A model generated the notes under the pieces. The model was not told the origin of the DNA and did no database searches. It saw nothing but the letters and a program-made list of their open reading frames with translations. Source: a virus. From it: a DNA stretch of 60,975 nt. Shown here piece after piece: positions 1-7,808 of the stretch (positions within the stretch are counted from its first letter, which is position 1; every line of letters starts with the position of its first letter). The DNA lies in the IMG/VR virus record IMGVR_UViG_3300019886_000001, positions 1 to 60,975 of that record; one strand, 5' to 3'. The position numbers and the translations under genes were made by a program.

Positions 1-77
1 TTTGTGTCCAGGATCACACAAATTTGTTGCAACAGTTTCAGCCGGGAATTTCTGTCCGATTTTACAGAAATCTTTCG
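1..77. repeat. Terminal direct repeat closing the circle (left copy)
   Basis: These 77 bases are identical to positions 60899-60975. An exact overlap of 77 is what a de Bruijn assembler with k=77 leaves on a circular contig, so I read it as evidence for a circular or circularly permuted genome, not as a biological terminal repeat. The real genome length would be 60,898 bp. Confidence 0.9.
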
Positions 78-145
78 CAACAGTTGTTGGCACGAATTTC
101 TGTCCAACTTTATACAAATCTGTTACATAAGTTTTCAACACACCG
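1..145. repeat. 48-bp tandem hairpin repeats, left part
   Basis: Across the circle junction four imperfect units repeat with an exact 48-bp period, anchored at 60850, 60898, 60946 (=48) and 96. Each has a core like ATTTCTGTCC followed 8 bases later by a complementary arm. One unit pairs ATTTGTGT with ACACAAAT and the next pairs ATTTCTGT with ACAGAAAT, so the same base pair changes on both sides. The last unit is degenerate. No convincing gene overlaps the array. It could be an origin, a protein-binding array or a structured regulatory region. Function is unknown. Confidence 0.8.
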
Positions 146-150
146 CACAA

Positions 151-181
151 AAAAAGCTATTACAAATTAATGTAATAGCCT
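151..181 (-). terminator. Intrinsic terminator at the end of the left arm
   Basis: GCTATTACA (156-164) pairs perfectly with TGTAATAGC (171-179) over a 6-base loop. On the minus strand the stem is followed by a run of seven Ts. It lies just downstream of the last leftward gene (206-502). Confidence 0.85.
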
Positions 182-205
182 GTTTATAATGGTTAAAAAG
201 TGCCT

Positions 206-502
206 TTATACGTTCATTTGGGCGTTAATTAATCCCAAACTACGCTGTTTTATCACCTGATAATTTGTGTTAACCGGCTTCGCATCATTTTTTGGATATG
301 CGTAATTAACACAATTCGGTTCAGGCACCGCGACAATTGCCGGAACTATGGCCGGGAAATCATAATGGTAACTGTAACTGGTTGTTCCGGTGTGATAATG
401 CCCGATCCCGGACGCGGTGCAGTAAATAAATAGTGATGTGACCACAAGACAGACGTACTTTCCGACCCTGCCAATGTTTCTGAAGCTGAATAATTGTGCC
501 AT
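206..502 (-). CDS. Small membrane-anchored or exported hypothetical protein
   Basis: 98 aa, not recognised. One hydrophobic segment (about residues 14-33) suggests a signal anchor or uncleaved signal. A Tyr/His/Ser-rich stretch and a Pro/Val-rich stretch follow. It is the last gene of the left arm, before the terminator at 151-181. An envelope location is inferred from the hydrophobic segment only. Confidence 0.6.
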   Translation of the reverse strand: MAQLFSFRNIGRVGKYVCLVVTSLFIYCTASGIGHYHTGTTSYSYHYDFPAIVPAIVAVPEPNCVNYAYPKNDAKPVNTNYQVIKQRSLGLINAQMNV

Positions 503-544
503 AGTTATGTGATTTTGTTTTTAATTGAACGTAAATATAAATAC

Positions 545-901
545 TTATCTATCTGATTTAACAGAATGTTTGAAATATTTTTTAATGTCAACACCACGAA
601 CCACCACCGGCAATACTTCCCTGTAAGGTTCTACAAACTTGATTGCCCTGGGATTCATCATTTCAATTGTACCATCAGGCAGTTCAATGATGCCGTATGA
701 ATCCACTACATCAACAACATCCCTGGATTCACTTTCGTAACCCCAAGAATGAAAGAAACCTGGATGTGTAAATTCATCTTCCCACTGATTTGTTCCCGGC
801 TTTTGCTTTGCATTAGCAACACGTTCCCCTTTTGGCCATTCATTGCCCTGATCATCAACCCAAGCTATGGGGATGAATTTTTTAAATAATACTTTACGCA
901 T
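545..901 (-). CDS. Hypothetical protein
   Basis: 118 aa, soluble-looking, no recognised family. The N-terminus reads MRKVLFKKFIPIAWVDDQGN and the chain is rich in Trp, Gly and acidic residues, suggesting a compact beta fold. It belongs to the leftward run of small accessory genes at the end of the non-structural arm. Confidence 0.65.
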   Translation of the reverse strand: MRKVLFKKFIPIAWVDDQGNEWPKGERVANAKQKPGTNQWEDEFTHPGFFHSWGYESESRDVVDVVDSYGIIELPDGTIEMMNPRAIKFVEPYREVLPVVVRGVDIKKYFKHSVKSDR

Positions 902-912
902 GATGTTGTTTT

Positions 913-1113
913 TTAATTATCTGTGAAATTTTTATTAATGTGTGATTCTCTTAATGCCGTGCAAGCTGTATCCCTGAAGGCAGCTAACTTGCCAAGCATA
1001 TCTTGAACGTGTGAATCAGTAATATGGCAGTTGGTATAAATTACATCTTTGATGGCTTCATACTGATCACTCATTTGGCCGATGTAAGCCTGAAATTCTT
1101 TGTCGTTTAGCAT
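913..1113 (-). CDS. Small helical hypothetical protein
   Basis: 66 aa, predicted mostly helical, no recognised domain. Its start overlaps the end of the upstream gene by 7 bases (1107-1113), so translation is probably coupled. Confidence 0.6.
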   Translation of the reverse strand: MLNDKEFQAYIGQMSDQYEAIKDVIYTNCHITDSHVQDMLGKLAAFRDTACTALRESHINKNFTDN

Positions 1114-1346
1114 TTTGGTATGTATTTATAGTAATTATGATCCTGTGAATTGAATATAAATCTTAGATGTGGCTTTATAGTAAGCCATTGTTTACCCGAT
1201 ATGAATAGCATGCCATCCCAACCAACGCTTTTTAAACGGTGAATGGCTATTTCTTTACCTTTAAATTCATAGGCTTTAAAATAATGATCAGTATCCAACA
1301 CAAGCTTTTTGCCTTTACTGCTTTTGTATGTAATTTCTTCTTCCAT
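1107..1346 (-). CDS. Hypothetical protein
   Basis: 79 aa, basic and beta-rich by eye, unrecognised. Its ATG overlaps the stop of a 34-aa membrane peptide gene (TAATG), which supports this start. Confidence 0.6.
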   Translation of the reverse strand: MEEEITYKSSKGKKLVLDTDHYFKAYEFKGKEIAIHRLKSVGWDGMLFISGKQWLTIKPHLRFIFNSQDHNYYKYIPKC

Positions 1347-1450
1347 TATTTGAAAATCTTTTTGTAAAGCTTTTTATGCTTTAATGACTGTATGTGCAAT
1401 GCCAATACTTCAAGCACTATCAACACCACTATTATGTAATATTCCATCAT
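1346..1450 (-). CDS. 34-aa single-pass membrane peptide
   Basis: A short gene starting ATGATGGAATATTAC: MMEYYIIVV, a hydrophobic stretch to about residue 22, then a Lys-rich tail. The start overlaps the upstream stop as ATGA and the stop overlaps the downstream start as TAATG. These two junctions are the usual ones in this genome and are the main support for a real gene. Function unknown. Confidence 0.6.
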   Translation of the reverse strand: MMEYYIIVVLIVLEVLALHIQSLKHKKLYKKIFK

Positions 1451-1881
1451 AAATATTGTTCAAATTCAACCTTTAATGATTTGAGCATAGCCAATGTTGC
1501 ATGATCCTTTTCGCCTTCATCAGCAAGATGAACACGTTGGTAAGCTATAATCTTCCTTTCGATATGATCAATGCAGGCTTGGGTGCCCTTATCGTTTAAT
1601 TCAGTGACATTGGCAGGTTGTCTTTCGGGTGCAGGTCCATCCTGTAATTTGCCCCGCCAATAGAAGCTGATTATCTTTGCTTCACCGCCTGGTTTGAAAT
1701 CGGCAAGATGGTTGGAAGTATTTATTTGATACTTCTTTTGCCTATAATAAAAAGTAAGCACAACTTTTGTTTCCTTAATTTTTGCCTGAATACCATTTTT
1801 TAAAAGGATTATCTTAGCCATGTAACCGGCTTCTTGTGTTATCCGATCAAAGTTCTTTTTGTGAAATTCAGCACTATCCAT
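1447..1881 (-). CDS. Hypothetical protein
   Basis: 144 aa, unrecognised. It starts with a helical segment, has a beta-like middle with YYRQKKYQ, and ends in a helical tail. It abuts the membrane protein gene at 1882-2316 with no gap. Confidence 0.65.
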   Translation of the reverse strand: MDSAEFHKKNFDRITQEAGYMAKIILLKNGIQAKIKETKVVLTFYYRQKKYQINTSNHLADFKPGGEAKIISFYWRGKLQDGPAPERQPANVTELNDKGTQACIDHIERKIIAYQRVHLADEGEKDHATLAMLKSLKVEFEQYL

Positions 1882-2316
1882 TTATTTTTTATGCTTAGTG
1901 TTTAAAAGGATAACCACACCAACTGAAAGTATCTTGGAAGCATTAATGACTGAACCCGGCACTTTACCGATTGATTCATCATAATAATTCTTACCACCGA
2001 TATAATTTAAATTACGGTGTGCTCCAACATTATACATTGCATCAAATAGGGCATACCTTAACAGGATGTAACTAACCGGAAACTTCCAGTTCGGTTTAAC
2101 CACAAATGGAAGTGCAATTAATGAAGCATAGGAAAGGGCACACAATGCATGCCCTGATGAATACTTCATACGTGAATTTAATCCATCCCCCAAAGCACCC
2201 GCAACAACAGAAGTGGTGATCAGTGAAATTTCTAATATAGGGTGGTTTCTTCTTGTGGTATCCTGGGCACGGCAAAGCACCGGCAACAACAGGATTATGA
2301 TGATTAGCTTTCTCAT
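1882..2316 (-). CDS. Exported/integral membrane protein
   Basis: 144 aa. The N-terminus (MRKLIIIILLLPVLCRAQ) is a clear signal peptide of the Bacteroidota type, ending near the AQ dipeptide. Two or three hydrophobic segments follow, around residues 30-45, 58-75 and 125-140. The gene overlaps the next upstream gene (2313-2702, a lipoprotein) by 4 bases. A phage gene pair for an exported membrane protein and a lipoprotein suggests a role at the cell envelope, such as blocking superinfection. That role is inference. Confidence 0.7.
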   Translation of the reverse strand: MRKLIIIILLLPVLCRAQDTTRRNHPILEISLITTSVVAGALGDGLNSRMKYSSGHALCALSYASLIALPFVVKPNWKFPVSYILLRYALFDAMYNVGAHRNLNYIGGKNYYDESIGKVPGSVINASKILSVGVVILLNTKHKK

Positions 2317-2702
2317 TTTAAATCAGCTATTGGCATTTCCCAACCTATCACAATTTGATCACCAAATTCAATACCACCTGCTGAAAGGTTTTTGATCATT
2401 ATTTTGTTGGCTTCAATAGTTTGATCAGCAACCCCGCTTCTTTTGGTTAATGCAAATTCATCCCAATTGATTGAAGCCCTTACAAGTGCATAAGGTAATC
2501 CGCTTAAAGGATCAGTATAAAGGCTGTCAACCAATACCGGCTGTTTTGGTTGGTACGAACCTTTATTAAAGATGTTTCCTTTTATGTGGTATGATTTACC
2601 CACTTCAGGAACAATGTTTTCTTTCTTGCAGCTTGTTAAGTTGCTAAGACTTAGCATTGACGCAATGCATACAATGCCGAAAAAGTTTAATGGTTTTTTC
2701 AT
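2313..2702 (-). CDS. Phage-encoded lipoprotein
   Basis: 129 aa. A type II signal peptide is visible: Lys-Lys start, hydrophobic core and lipobox LTSC with Cys25, followed by Lys-Lys-Glu. The mature part is short and beta-rich. It overlaps its neighbours by 4 bases on each side (ATGA). Phage lipoproteins are known as superinfection-exclusion factors, for example T5 Llp. Whether this one acts that way is inference. Confidence 0.75.
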   Translation of the reverse strand: MKKPLNFFGIVCIASMLSLSNLTSCKKENIVPEVGKSYHIKGNIFNKGSYQPKQPVLVDSLYTDPLSGLPYALVRASINWDEFALTKRSGVADQTIEANKIMIKNLSAGGIEFGDQIVIGWEMPIADLK

Positions 2703-2797
2703 TTTAGTAAGGTTTTACGGTTTTTAATTGAATAAAAAATAATTAGGAACAACGGCAATCCGATTGCTATCATTCCAATCATGGTTTGGATTTTCAT
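2699..2797 (-). CDS. 32-aa single-pass membrane peptide
   Basis: A short gene beginning MKIQTMIGM, then a hydrophobic segment of about 17 residues and a Lys/Arg-containing tail. It ends in ATGA, overlapping the lipoprotein start, and follows the 2800-3138 gene by 2 bases. The packing and membrane pattern support it. Function unknown. Confidence 0.55.
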   Translation of the reverse strand: MKIQTMIGMIAIGLPLFLIIFYSIKNRKTLLK

Positions 2798-2799
2798 TT

Positions 2800-3138
2800 T
2801 TAAATTTTTATACAGATTTTAATTAAAGATTCTATTTGATCAACAGTTATTCCGGGCTTACAAACACCTTCAAAAAAGTATTCAACTGCACCATCAAAGC
2901 CTTGCTGATCTGTTTCAGGCAGTTCTTCAAATAGTTCAAGTGATCCTTTAAATGGAATGTGATTGTTTTTTAGTACCTGAAGGGTGGTTGTTTCAACAAC
3001 ACCCATATCAATCTTCAAGGGAAGATCATTGATCAGGCAATAAATTAATTCGGCAAGCTTACTGGAAGTCACCTTTTTTTCTGAAGCATTGATAATGCTT
3101 TTGGCCTGCTGTGAAACAGACTGTTGTGTTGATGGCAT
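2800..3138 (-). CDS. Hypothetical helical protein
   Basis: 112 aa, unrecognised, predicted alpha-helical, with Gln/Ser-rich start. It is the first gene after the promoter at 3151-3193, so it heads the left-most transcription unit that includes the lipoprotein and membrane proteins. Confidence 0.65.
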   Translation of the reverse strand: MPSTQQSVSQQAKSIINASEKKVTSSKLAELIYCLINDLPLKIDMGVVETTTLQVLKNNHIPFKGSLELFEELPETDQQGFDGAVEYFFEGVCKPGITVDQIESLIKICIKI

Positions 3139-3150
3139 TTGAAAATTGCA

Positions 3151-3193
3151 TTAAGTTCATTTCAAATGTAGAAACAATAATTCAAATTATCAA
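3151..3193 (-). promoter_or_regulatory. Bacteroidota-type promoter with GAACTTAA leader
   Basis: On the minus strand TTG (3193-3191), 20 bp, TACATTTG (3170-3163), then GAACTTAA (3158-3151) in the predicted leader. It drives the 3138 gene leftward. Confidence 0.75.
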
Positions 3194-3208
3194 TAGCCGT
3201 TTATAATT

Positions 3209-3754
3209 TTATATCATACCCAAATTTGCAGCCCGCCAAAGTACAATATCCACCAAGCTTACTTTATCCCCTGTTTCTGCTGAAATAAAATTGCACATTG
3301 TGTTGCAATCAATATAACCGTGTTCTTTGGCAATCCTTACAAGATGCCGATCAGGTTTAATGCAGTCAAATCCCAAGCTTTTAGCTGCATGGTATTTTGT
3401 TATTTTACCTAAAAACGGTATTCGTTCCAAGTATTCAACCTTATCTGATACAGATGAATATTCAGCAAAAAGCTTTTCATAGTTGGCGAACATATATTTT
3501 ATTGCATTCACCTTTCCAATATGATTGAACGCTGTTGAAATATCTTTGCCTGCATCCCTGGCTTCCCTGATCCTTTTGGCTATGATACGGCAAATTTGTT
3601 CCTTCATCCCACTATTTAATATCACCCAAACTATTTCATCCCTGAATGTTTCGGCATTATCCACCGGCTGCAAATCCCTTTGCCATCTTATTTCATGCTT
3701 ATAACCTTCCCGGATTAATTCTTTTTTTATGCGTAAATAAAGATTAGCTGTCAT
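3209..3754 (-). CDS. HhH-GPD-type DNA glycosylase-like protein
   Basis: 181 aa. The helix-hairpin-helix is seen as LERIPFLGKITKYHA (about residues 109-123), followed by KPDRHLVR, where Asp135 is in the place of the catalytic Asp of the HhH-GPD superfamily (EndoIII pattern: P-G-V-G-R-K-T then V-D-T-H). The Lys used for beta-lyase chemistry in EndoIII appears replaced by Ile, so a monofunctional glycosylase is more likely. There are no iron-sulphur cysteines at the C-terminus. The substrate is unknown. A phage that carries several DNA methyltransferases could use it in repair or to attack modified host DNA. Confidence 0.65.
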   Translation of the reverse strand: MTANLYLRIKKELIREGYKHEIRWQRDLQPVDNAETFRDEIVWVILNSGMKEQICRIIAKRIREARDAGKDISTAFNHIGKVNAIKYMFANYEKLFAEYSSVSDKVEYLERIPFLGKITKYHAAKSLGFDCIKPDRHLVRIAKEHGYIDCNTMCNFISAETGDKVSLVDIVLWRAANLGMI

Positions 3755-3944
3755 TTTCTTGTGCTTTAAATGGTTTTAGCCTGGGTGCCGGTGAATTCTT
3801 TATGATGGCTGATTTTTTCAGTTCCGGCAAAAATTCCAAGTGGTAAATTATGGTTTGAAAATTATAATTCGGTTCAGGCTTTATTTTTAAGATGCGTTCA
3901 AAAGCTTTTATATCATTCATTATTAGATTGGCCATGCCGGGCAA
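3744..3944 (-). CDS. Small hypothetical protein
   Basis: 66 aa with a basic, Pro-rich end. It overlaps both neighbours (11 bases with the glycosylase, 32 bases with the 3913 gene). A start at Met4 or Met9 would shorten the upstream overlap. No family recognised. Confidence 0.55.
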   Translation of the reverse strand: MPGMANLIMNDIKAFERILKIKPEPNYNFQTIIYHLEFLPELKKSAIIKNSPAPRLKPFKAQENDS

Positions 3945-4326
3945 TGTTCTTTAAGTCCTTTTGCTGAAGATCGGTAACATCGGGTTTTAATTTTCTCTGC
4001 AATTCATCAAAACAACCTTCAAGAAGAAGTTTCATTTCATCCACGCCAATCACCTGTTCATTAATATCAGCATTATCCAATACTTCAGCAACAAACTTCA
4101 GCAATATACCAAACTGCATTTCATAAGGTAAATCATGAAATTTAATTGTTTCAGGCATCTTTAAATTGAACCTTTTATTATAACCATAAATTGAAGGTGA
4201 AATAAAAATCTTTTCCCAATCAACTGCTTTTTTATATGCATCAATCCATGCATGGAATTTCACCATTGCACCTGGATACTTTTTAGTAATCAGGTTAAAG
4301 AAGTTTTCTTTGTTAAGGTTTTCCAT
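3913..4326 (-). CDS. Hypothetical helical protein
   Basis: 137 aa, predicted alpha-helical, unrecognised. The middle carries aromatic and acidic residues (YEMQFGILLKFVAEVLDN) and the tail is Lys/Gln-rich. It follows the 4330-4656 gene by 3 bases, in the same run. Confidence 0.65.
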   Translation of the reverse strand: MENLNKENFFNLITKKYPGAMVKFHAWIDAYKKAVDWEKIFISPSIYGYNKRFNLKMPETIKFHDLPYEMQFGILLKFVAEVLDNADINEQVIGVDEMKLLLEGCFDELQRKLKPDVTDLQQKDLKNIARHGQSNNE

Positions 4327-4329
4327 GAT

Positions 4330-4656
4330 CTATTTTGTTAAAAGTGCTTTAGCAGAATCAGCATAGGCATTGTATAGGCTATCATCAACCTTTGCGCCTT
4401 TTATCCAAATCTGTATCCTGTCTTTCACCTCGGGACCTGAATAATTCACTGCACTATCAGCATATAATGCTGATTGATGTTTATACGCTTTGGCAAGCAA
4501 GTAAAGCTGCATGCTTTTAGCAAAATTTTTATCTTCCTTTCGCCTTCTATCTAAATCAATTTTTGGTGTGAATATCCATGCAATGAATACCAGGAACACA
4601 ATTCCAATTATGGTTAGGCATACATAAGAAACAATTTTTGGGAAGTTAATTTTCAT
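4330..4656 (-). CDS. Small membrane-anchored protein
   Basis: 108 aa. One N-terminal transmembrane helix (about residues 9-30) is followed by a charged helical domain with conserved-looking Tyr and Asp-Ser pairs. There is no lipobox. It overlaps the 4646-4843 gene by 11 bases. Confidence 0.6.
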   Translation of the reverse strand: MKINFPKIVSYVCLTIIGIVFLVFIAWIFTPKIDLDRRRKEDKNFAKSMQLYLLAKAYKHQSALYADSAVNYSGPEVKDRIQIWIKGAKVDDSLYNAYADSAKALLTK

Positions 4657-4843
4657 GATTTTGGTTTTTATGGTTAATGACTATTATTTTGCCTTCAAAG
4701 TAGTATTTGGATTTGGTTCTGTCTTTCCTTCTGTAAAAAACTGTTTGATCATCCAACCTGGCTGAAAAGGATACAACCCGGCTTCTTTTATTCCAACCCA
4801 CAATAATCTTGGCACCTGGGTTATGATACTTAAATAAGAGCAT
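4646..4843 (-). CDS. Small basic hypothetical protein
   Basis: 65 aa, strongly basic and beta-rich (KRSRVVSFSARL, then FYRRKDRTKSKYYFEG). It could bind nucleic acid, but no family is recognised. Confidence 0.55.
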   Translation of the reverse strand: MLLFKYHNPGAKIIVGWNKRSRVVSFSARLDDQTVFYRRKDRTKSKYYFEGKIIVINHKNQNHEN

Positions 4844-4886
4844 GTATAAAAAGCAGTTGCCTTTTTTAAGTACGGGTTTTAATCAT

Positions 4887-5387
4887 TTAAATCTTGGCTT
4901 TGTAATCAGCATCATTCATTCTTAAAAGCATTTTTGAAGATGCATTATGAAGCAATTCAAAAGGGGTTCTTTTAAACTTATGTGCTATATGCAAAAGAAC
5001 AAATAAAAGATCAGAAGCTTCACCCATAAGATCATTTGCAACCTGATCATTAATTGCCCATTGGCCTGTATCCTTACCTTCATATTGCTTTTTGAATGCA
5101 CCAAAAGCTTCAACAAGTTCCTGATATTCTTCTTCAAGTTTATCAAAACGGGCATCAATTGTTTTTTGCCCAATACAAGTATCTGCCATGTTCATAGCTA
5201 TCTTATAAAGGGCTTCAAACGATTTATCAAATTTAACCATTGAATCCTTCAGGCAATCTTCATAACCTGCCTGATAACTGTTTTTTGCTCTCAATGCATA
5301 ACCTTCCCTGGTAACAGAAAAGAAATCCATAATGCTTGATGAATGTTTACGTGCTTTATAAGCAATACTTTGTTGATTATCGTTCAT
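4887..5387 (-). CDS. MazG-like nucleotide pyrophosphohydrolase
   Basis: 166 aa from the chosen start, all-alpha. The metal-binding pattern of the all-alpha NTP pyrophosphatases is present: EEEYQE (about 85-90) and EASDLLF (about 123-129). Such enzymes hydrolyse (d)NTPs to monophosphates and are common in phages for clearing odd nucleotides or lowering alarmones. I chose the Met at 5387, which leaves an 11-base overlap with the upstream gene. An in-frame ATG at 5450 would add 21 residues but overlap that gene by 74 bases. The specific substrate cannot be told. Confidence 0.7.
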   Translation of the reverse strand: MNDNQQSIAYKARKHSSSIMDFFSVTREGYALRAKNSYQAGYEDCLKDSMVKFDKSFEALYKIAMNMADTCIGQKTIDARFDKLEEEYQELVEAFGAFKKQYEGKDTGQWAINDQVANDLMGEASDLLFVLLHIAHKFKRTPFELLHNASSKMLLRMNDADYKAKI

Positions 5388-5694
5388 GCCTGGTTTTATA
5401 TTGTGGTAAGTTAAAAAACTCTTTAAATATTCCCTTTCTCCAATCTTCATACAAAGTCATTACGTTTTTAAAATTGTAATGCTTGCCTGTATCACTCCAA
5501 TATTTAAGATAATGTTGTTCATCCAGGGCAAAGCCCCCAATATCTTTTCCATTTTCAGAAATGATACTGATTCCACCTTCATGCCCGTAATTTTCATAAA
5601 CAAAACACTTGGTGCCTATCGGTTCATCCATGAATGATACTTTAAGTGTTACTATTGTTCCAACCTGAAACGTTGGCATATTTATTTTGCTCAT
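5377..5694 (-). CDS. Hypothetical protein
   Basis: 105 aa, unrecognised, with a beta-rich first half and aromatic C-terminal half. It has a 4-base ATGA overlap with the 5691 gene and a short overlap with the MazG-like gene, all in one run. Confidence 0.65.
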   Translation of the reverse strand: MSKINMPTFQVGTIVTLKVSFMDEPIGTKCFVYENYGHEGGISIISENGKDIGGFALDEQHYLKYWSDTGKHYNFKNVMTLYEDWRKGIFKEFFNLPQYKTRHER

Positions 5695-6014
5695 TTTATA
5701 AATTGTTTACGTCTTTTTGAACCACCTTTTGAACCGGCCTTAACATACCAGGGCTTTTGATCTTTAGCAATTTCCAAAGGTTTTATATCCTTAACATAAT
5801 TCCCGTAAAGGCTTCTTGGGTTATTTACAATTTCTTCTTTTAACCGTTGCTGATATTCTTTATAAACGTGTTCGGGTATATGGTAACTATATTCTTCAGG
5901 TTGATAGCCAAAATATAACTTTAGAAGCCTTACAATTTTTAGAATATCTAATTCAGCATCATTGCCTGAATCCAAAATATGATTTATGATATGCAACCTA
6001 TGGCAACCGTTCAT
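5691..6014 (-). CDS. Hypothetical protein with basic tail
   Basis: 107 aa, helical, ending in a Lys/Gly-rich tail (AGSKGGSKRRKQ) that may bind nucleic acid. No family recognised. ATGA-type overlaps on both sides. Confidence 0.65.
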   Translation of the reverse strand: MNGCHRLHIINHILDSGNDAELDILKIVRLLKLYFGYQPEEYSYHIPEHVYKEYQQRLKEEIVNNPRSLYGNYVKDIKPLEIAKDQKPWYVKAGSKGGSKRRKQFIK

Positions 6015-6262
6015 ACTTTTACTTTATCAGAAATTGAAACTTCACCAACCCTTCTTCCTGCACCATCATAAATTGTTTTTCCATCCCTGCCAACAGTAAA
6101 TACCAGGGCACCTTCATGATACAATCCTATCTGTTCCCAATGTTCAGCCGGTTGTTCAGTCCAATATCCATTAAAATCACGAAATGATTTAGCCTTCTTG
6201 TGCCTGGTTTTCCCGGTTGGCTTCACTTCGTAAACTATACCATAATATTTAGTTGTTTTCAT
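6011..6262 (-). CDS. Hypothetical beta-rich protein
   Basis: 83 aa, unrecognised. It is rich in Gly, Tyr and Trp, with an N-terminal TTKYYGIVYEVKPTG and a C-terminal beta-hairpin-like RRVGEV. It is packed with 4-base overlaps to both neighbours. Confidence 0.6.
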   Translation of the reverse strand: MKTTKYYGIVYEVKPTGKTRHKKAKSFRDFNGYWTEQPAEHWEQIGLYHEGALVFTVGRDGKTIYDGAGRRVGEVSISDKVKV

Positions 6263-6840
6263 TCTGTAATATTTAAATAATCCAAAGCTTTTTGAAGTTT
6301 TTCTTTTGGAATTAAACCCCTGAATGTATCAAAACGTTCAACAATTACAGGATAGCATTTCATTTGTGATCTGAATTCCGGGCCTTTCTGATCATACCGT
6401 GTATGACAGGAACAGTTTTTAACACCCAAGAATATTTTGTTTTGAAGATGTGAACCGACTTCAGGAAACGAATCTTTATTTTTTTCCAGGATGTGTGCAG
6501 TCATACACCTACGTTCCCAAGCATTATAAGCATCCAACAATTCCCCACATTCTTCACATCTTGAAGGGAACACCAAAGCCTGGGATGCAAAATAAATGTT
6601 CAATTCAGCTTTGGTTTTCTTTTCATCAGGTGTTAATGATTTGGCTTTGGAAGAAAGCCCGGCATACACTGGCTTAACTGGATTCAGTTCTGATTTTTTA
6701 ACTTCAATCCCACCTTCCAACCGTTCAGGTTTATCATAGATCAGAACATTGCCAAATTGCTTTTCAATCTCAACATACCAGGTTGAACCCTGATATATTA
6801 CTTCAGTACCACGTTTAAGTTTACCTGATGTTCTATTCAT
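6259..6840 (-). CDS. Putative HNH-like nuclease or zinc protein
   Basis: 193 aa. The N-terminal third looks like a small beta barrel. After it come CEECG, then ERRCMTAHILEK, and later VKNCSCHTRYD. The order C-x2-C, a His-containing segment, an Asn-Lys and a C-x-C-H segment resembles a zinc-bound HNH endonuclease. The fit is by eye and weak, since a clear HNH catalytic triad cannot be assigned. A zinc-binding regulator is the alternative. Confidence 0.5.
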   Translation of the reverse strand: MNRTSGKLKRGTEVIYQGSTWYVEIEKQFGNVLIYDKPERLEGGIEVKKSELNPVKPVYAGLSSKAKSLTPDEKKTKAELNIYFASQALVFPSRCEECGELLDAYNAWERRCMTAHILEKNKDSFPEVGSHLQNKIFLGVKNCSCHTRYDQKGPEFRSQMKCYPVIVERFDTFRGLIPKEKLQKALDYLNITE

Positions 6841-7055
6841 AAATCCTCAACCTTAGTTATTATATTATAATGTTCGGGTGTATCTTCAAATTCAAACCCA
6901 TCAATGCAGCCCTTTAAAAGAAATCTATTATTATCCATGAAGTCTATACTTATAACCTCACATTTTTGATCATCACCGGCATTGTATCGATGAACTATAT
7001 CACCTTTTCGTTTACCATATTTTCTTGTACGGTTTTCATTTTCAAATTTCTTCAT
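6837..7055 (-). CDS. Small hypothetical protein
   Basis: 72 aa with a basic N-terminus (RTRKYGKRKGD) and a beta-rich rest. Unrecognised. It has 4-base overlaps with both neighbours. Confidence 0.6.
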   Translation of the reverse strand: MKKFENENRTRKYGKRKGDIVHRYNAGDDQKCEVISIDFMDNNRFLLKGCIDGFEFEDTPEHYNIITKVEDL

Positions 7056-7474
7056 GCTTCAGCCATTTGTTCTGAATGTTCCCGTGCAGGTTCATCAGGG
7101 TTAAGTGTATAGATGTGCTTCTTTTCGGCACGTAGTTTTTTAATCAAATTCATTACCCTATGGCAATCTTCTTCTTCAAGATACAGGCAGGCATGAATAA
7201 CACCTTCTATTCGATTTACCTGTTCTTCAGCAATATCAAGTTGTATCCCTTTGGATTTGAGATCATCACCAAGCATATCAACAAATTTGCAGGTTCTTGC
7301 TTCATGGCATAATGTGGCGTTCTTTTTTGTTGTTTCACCCTTTACAGTGGTATCATACATTTCAGATAACCCAAGCAGATATTCAGCAAGCATTCGGGCT
7401 GAAATATAACTGCCTGTCATCCAGTGAAACCGTTCCAATGCAGCTTCATATTTTTTTTCTTCAGTATTTTCCAT
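7052..7474 (-). CDS. Hypothetical helical protein
   Basis: 140 aa, predicted helical throughout, acidic, with two Cys and two His in the middle. Unrecognised. It follows the 7477-7683 zinc-ribbon-like gene by two bases. Confidence 0.65.
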   Translation of the reverse strand: MENTEEKKYEAALERFHWMTGSYISARMLAEYLLGLSEMYDTTVKGETTKKNATLCHEARTCKFVDMLGDDLKSKGIQLDIAEEQVNRIEGVIHACLYLEEEDCHRVMNLIKKLRAEKKHIYTLNPDEPAREHSEQMAEA

Positions 7475-7476
7475 GA

Positions 7477-7683
7477 TTAAACCCTTCTATATTGGCCCAA
7501 CATATCCGCTTCAAAATCATTCCTATTGACAACGTGCCGGGATAAAACAACCGATTCAGTAACATAATGTATGCTGATATGATCTTCAACAGTTTTTATG
7601 CATTGATCACTTTGGCATACTACTATTTCCGGGTTTCCTGTTACTACAACAGAAGAACCACAAATTATGCATGATGAAATCAT
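7477..7683 (-). CDS. Small zinc-ribbon-like protein
   Basis: 68 aa. CIICG near residue 5 and CQSDQC near residue 23 form a C-x2-C ... C-x4-C set, which could hold one zinc. Target unknown. The start overlaps the stop of a 38-aa membrane peptide (ATGA). Confidence 0.6.
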   Translation of the reverse strand: MISSCIICGSSVVVTGNPEIVVCQSDQCIKTVEDHISIHYVTESVVLSRHVVNRNDFEADMLGQYRRV

Positions 7684-7796
7684 ATCTTTTTGCGTTTCAT
7701 CCAGTTATCAACACTATCATCAACTGTTGTGGAATTTGGATTGTTGGTTTGCTTATGTACCCATAGCATAACCCCTAATAGAATGATTAAAGCCAT
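7680..7796 (-). CDS. 38-aa membrane peptide
   Basis: Begins MALIILLGVMLWVHKQ, one short hydrophobic helix, then a polar Asn/Asp tail ending in KRKKI. The stop overlaps the next start as ATGA. It is the first gene after the promoter at 7809-7851. Function unknown. Confidence 0.6.
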   Translation of the reverse strand: MALIILLGVMLWVHKQTNNPNSTTVDDSVDNWMKRKKI

Positions 7797-7808
7797 AATG
7801 AATTGTTT

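Noticed and set aside
4-189. Plus-strand frame with a 16-residue repeat
   Set aside because: The repeat is the 48-bp hairpin array read in one frame. No promoter or start pattern supports a gene, and a minus-strand terminator lies inside.
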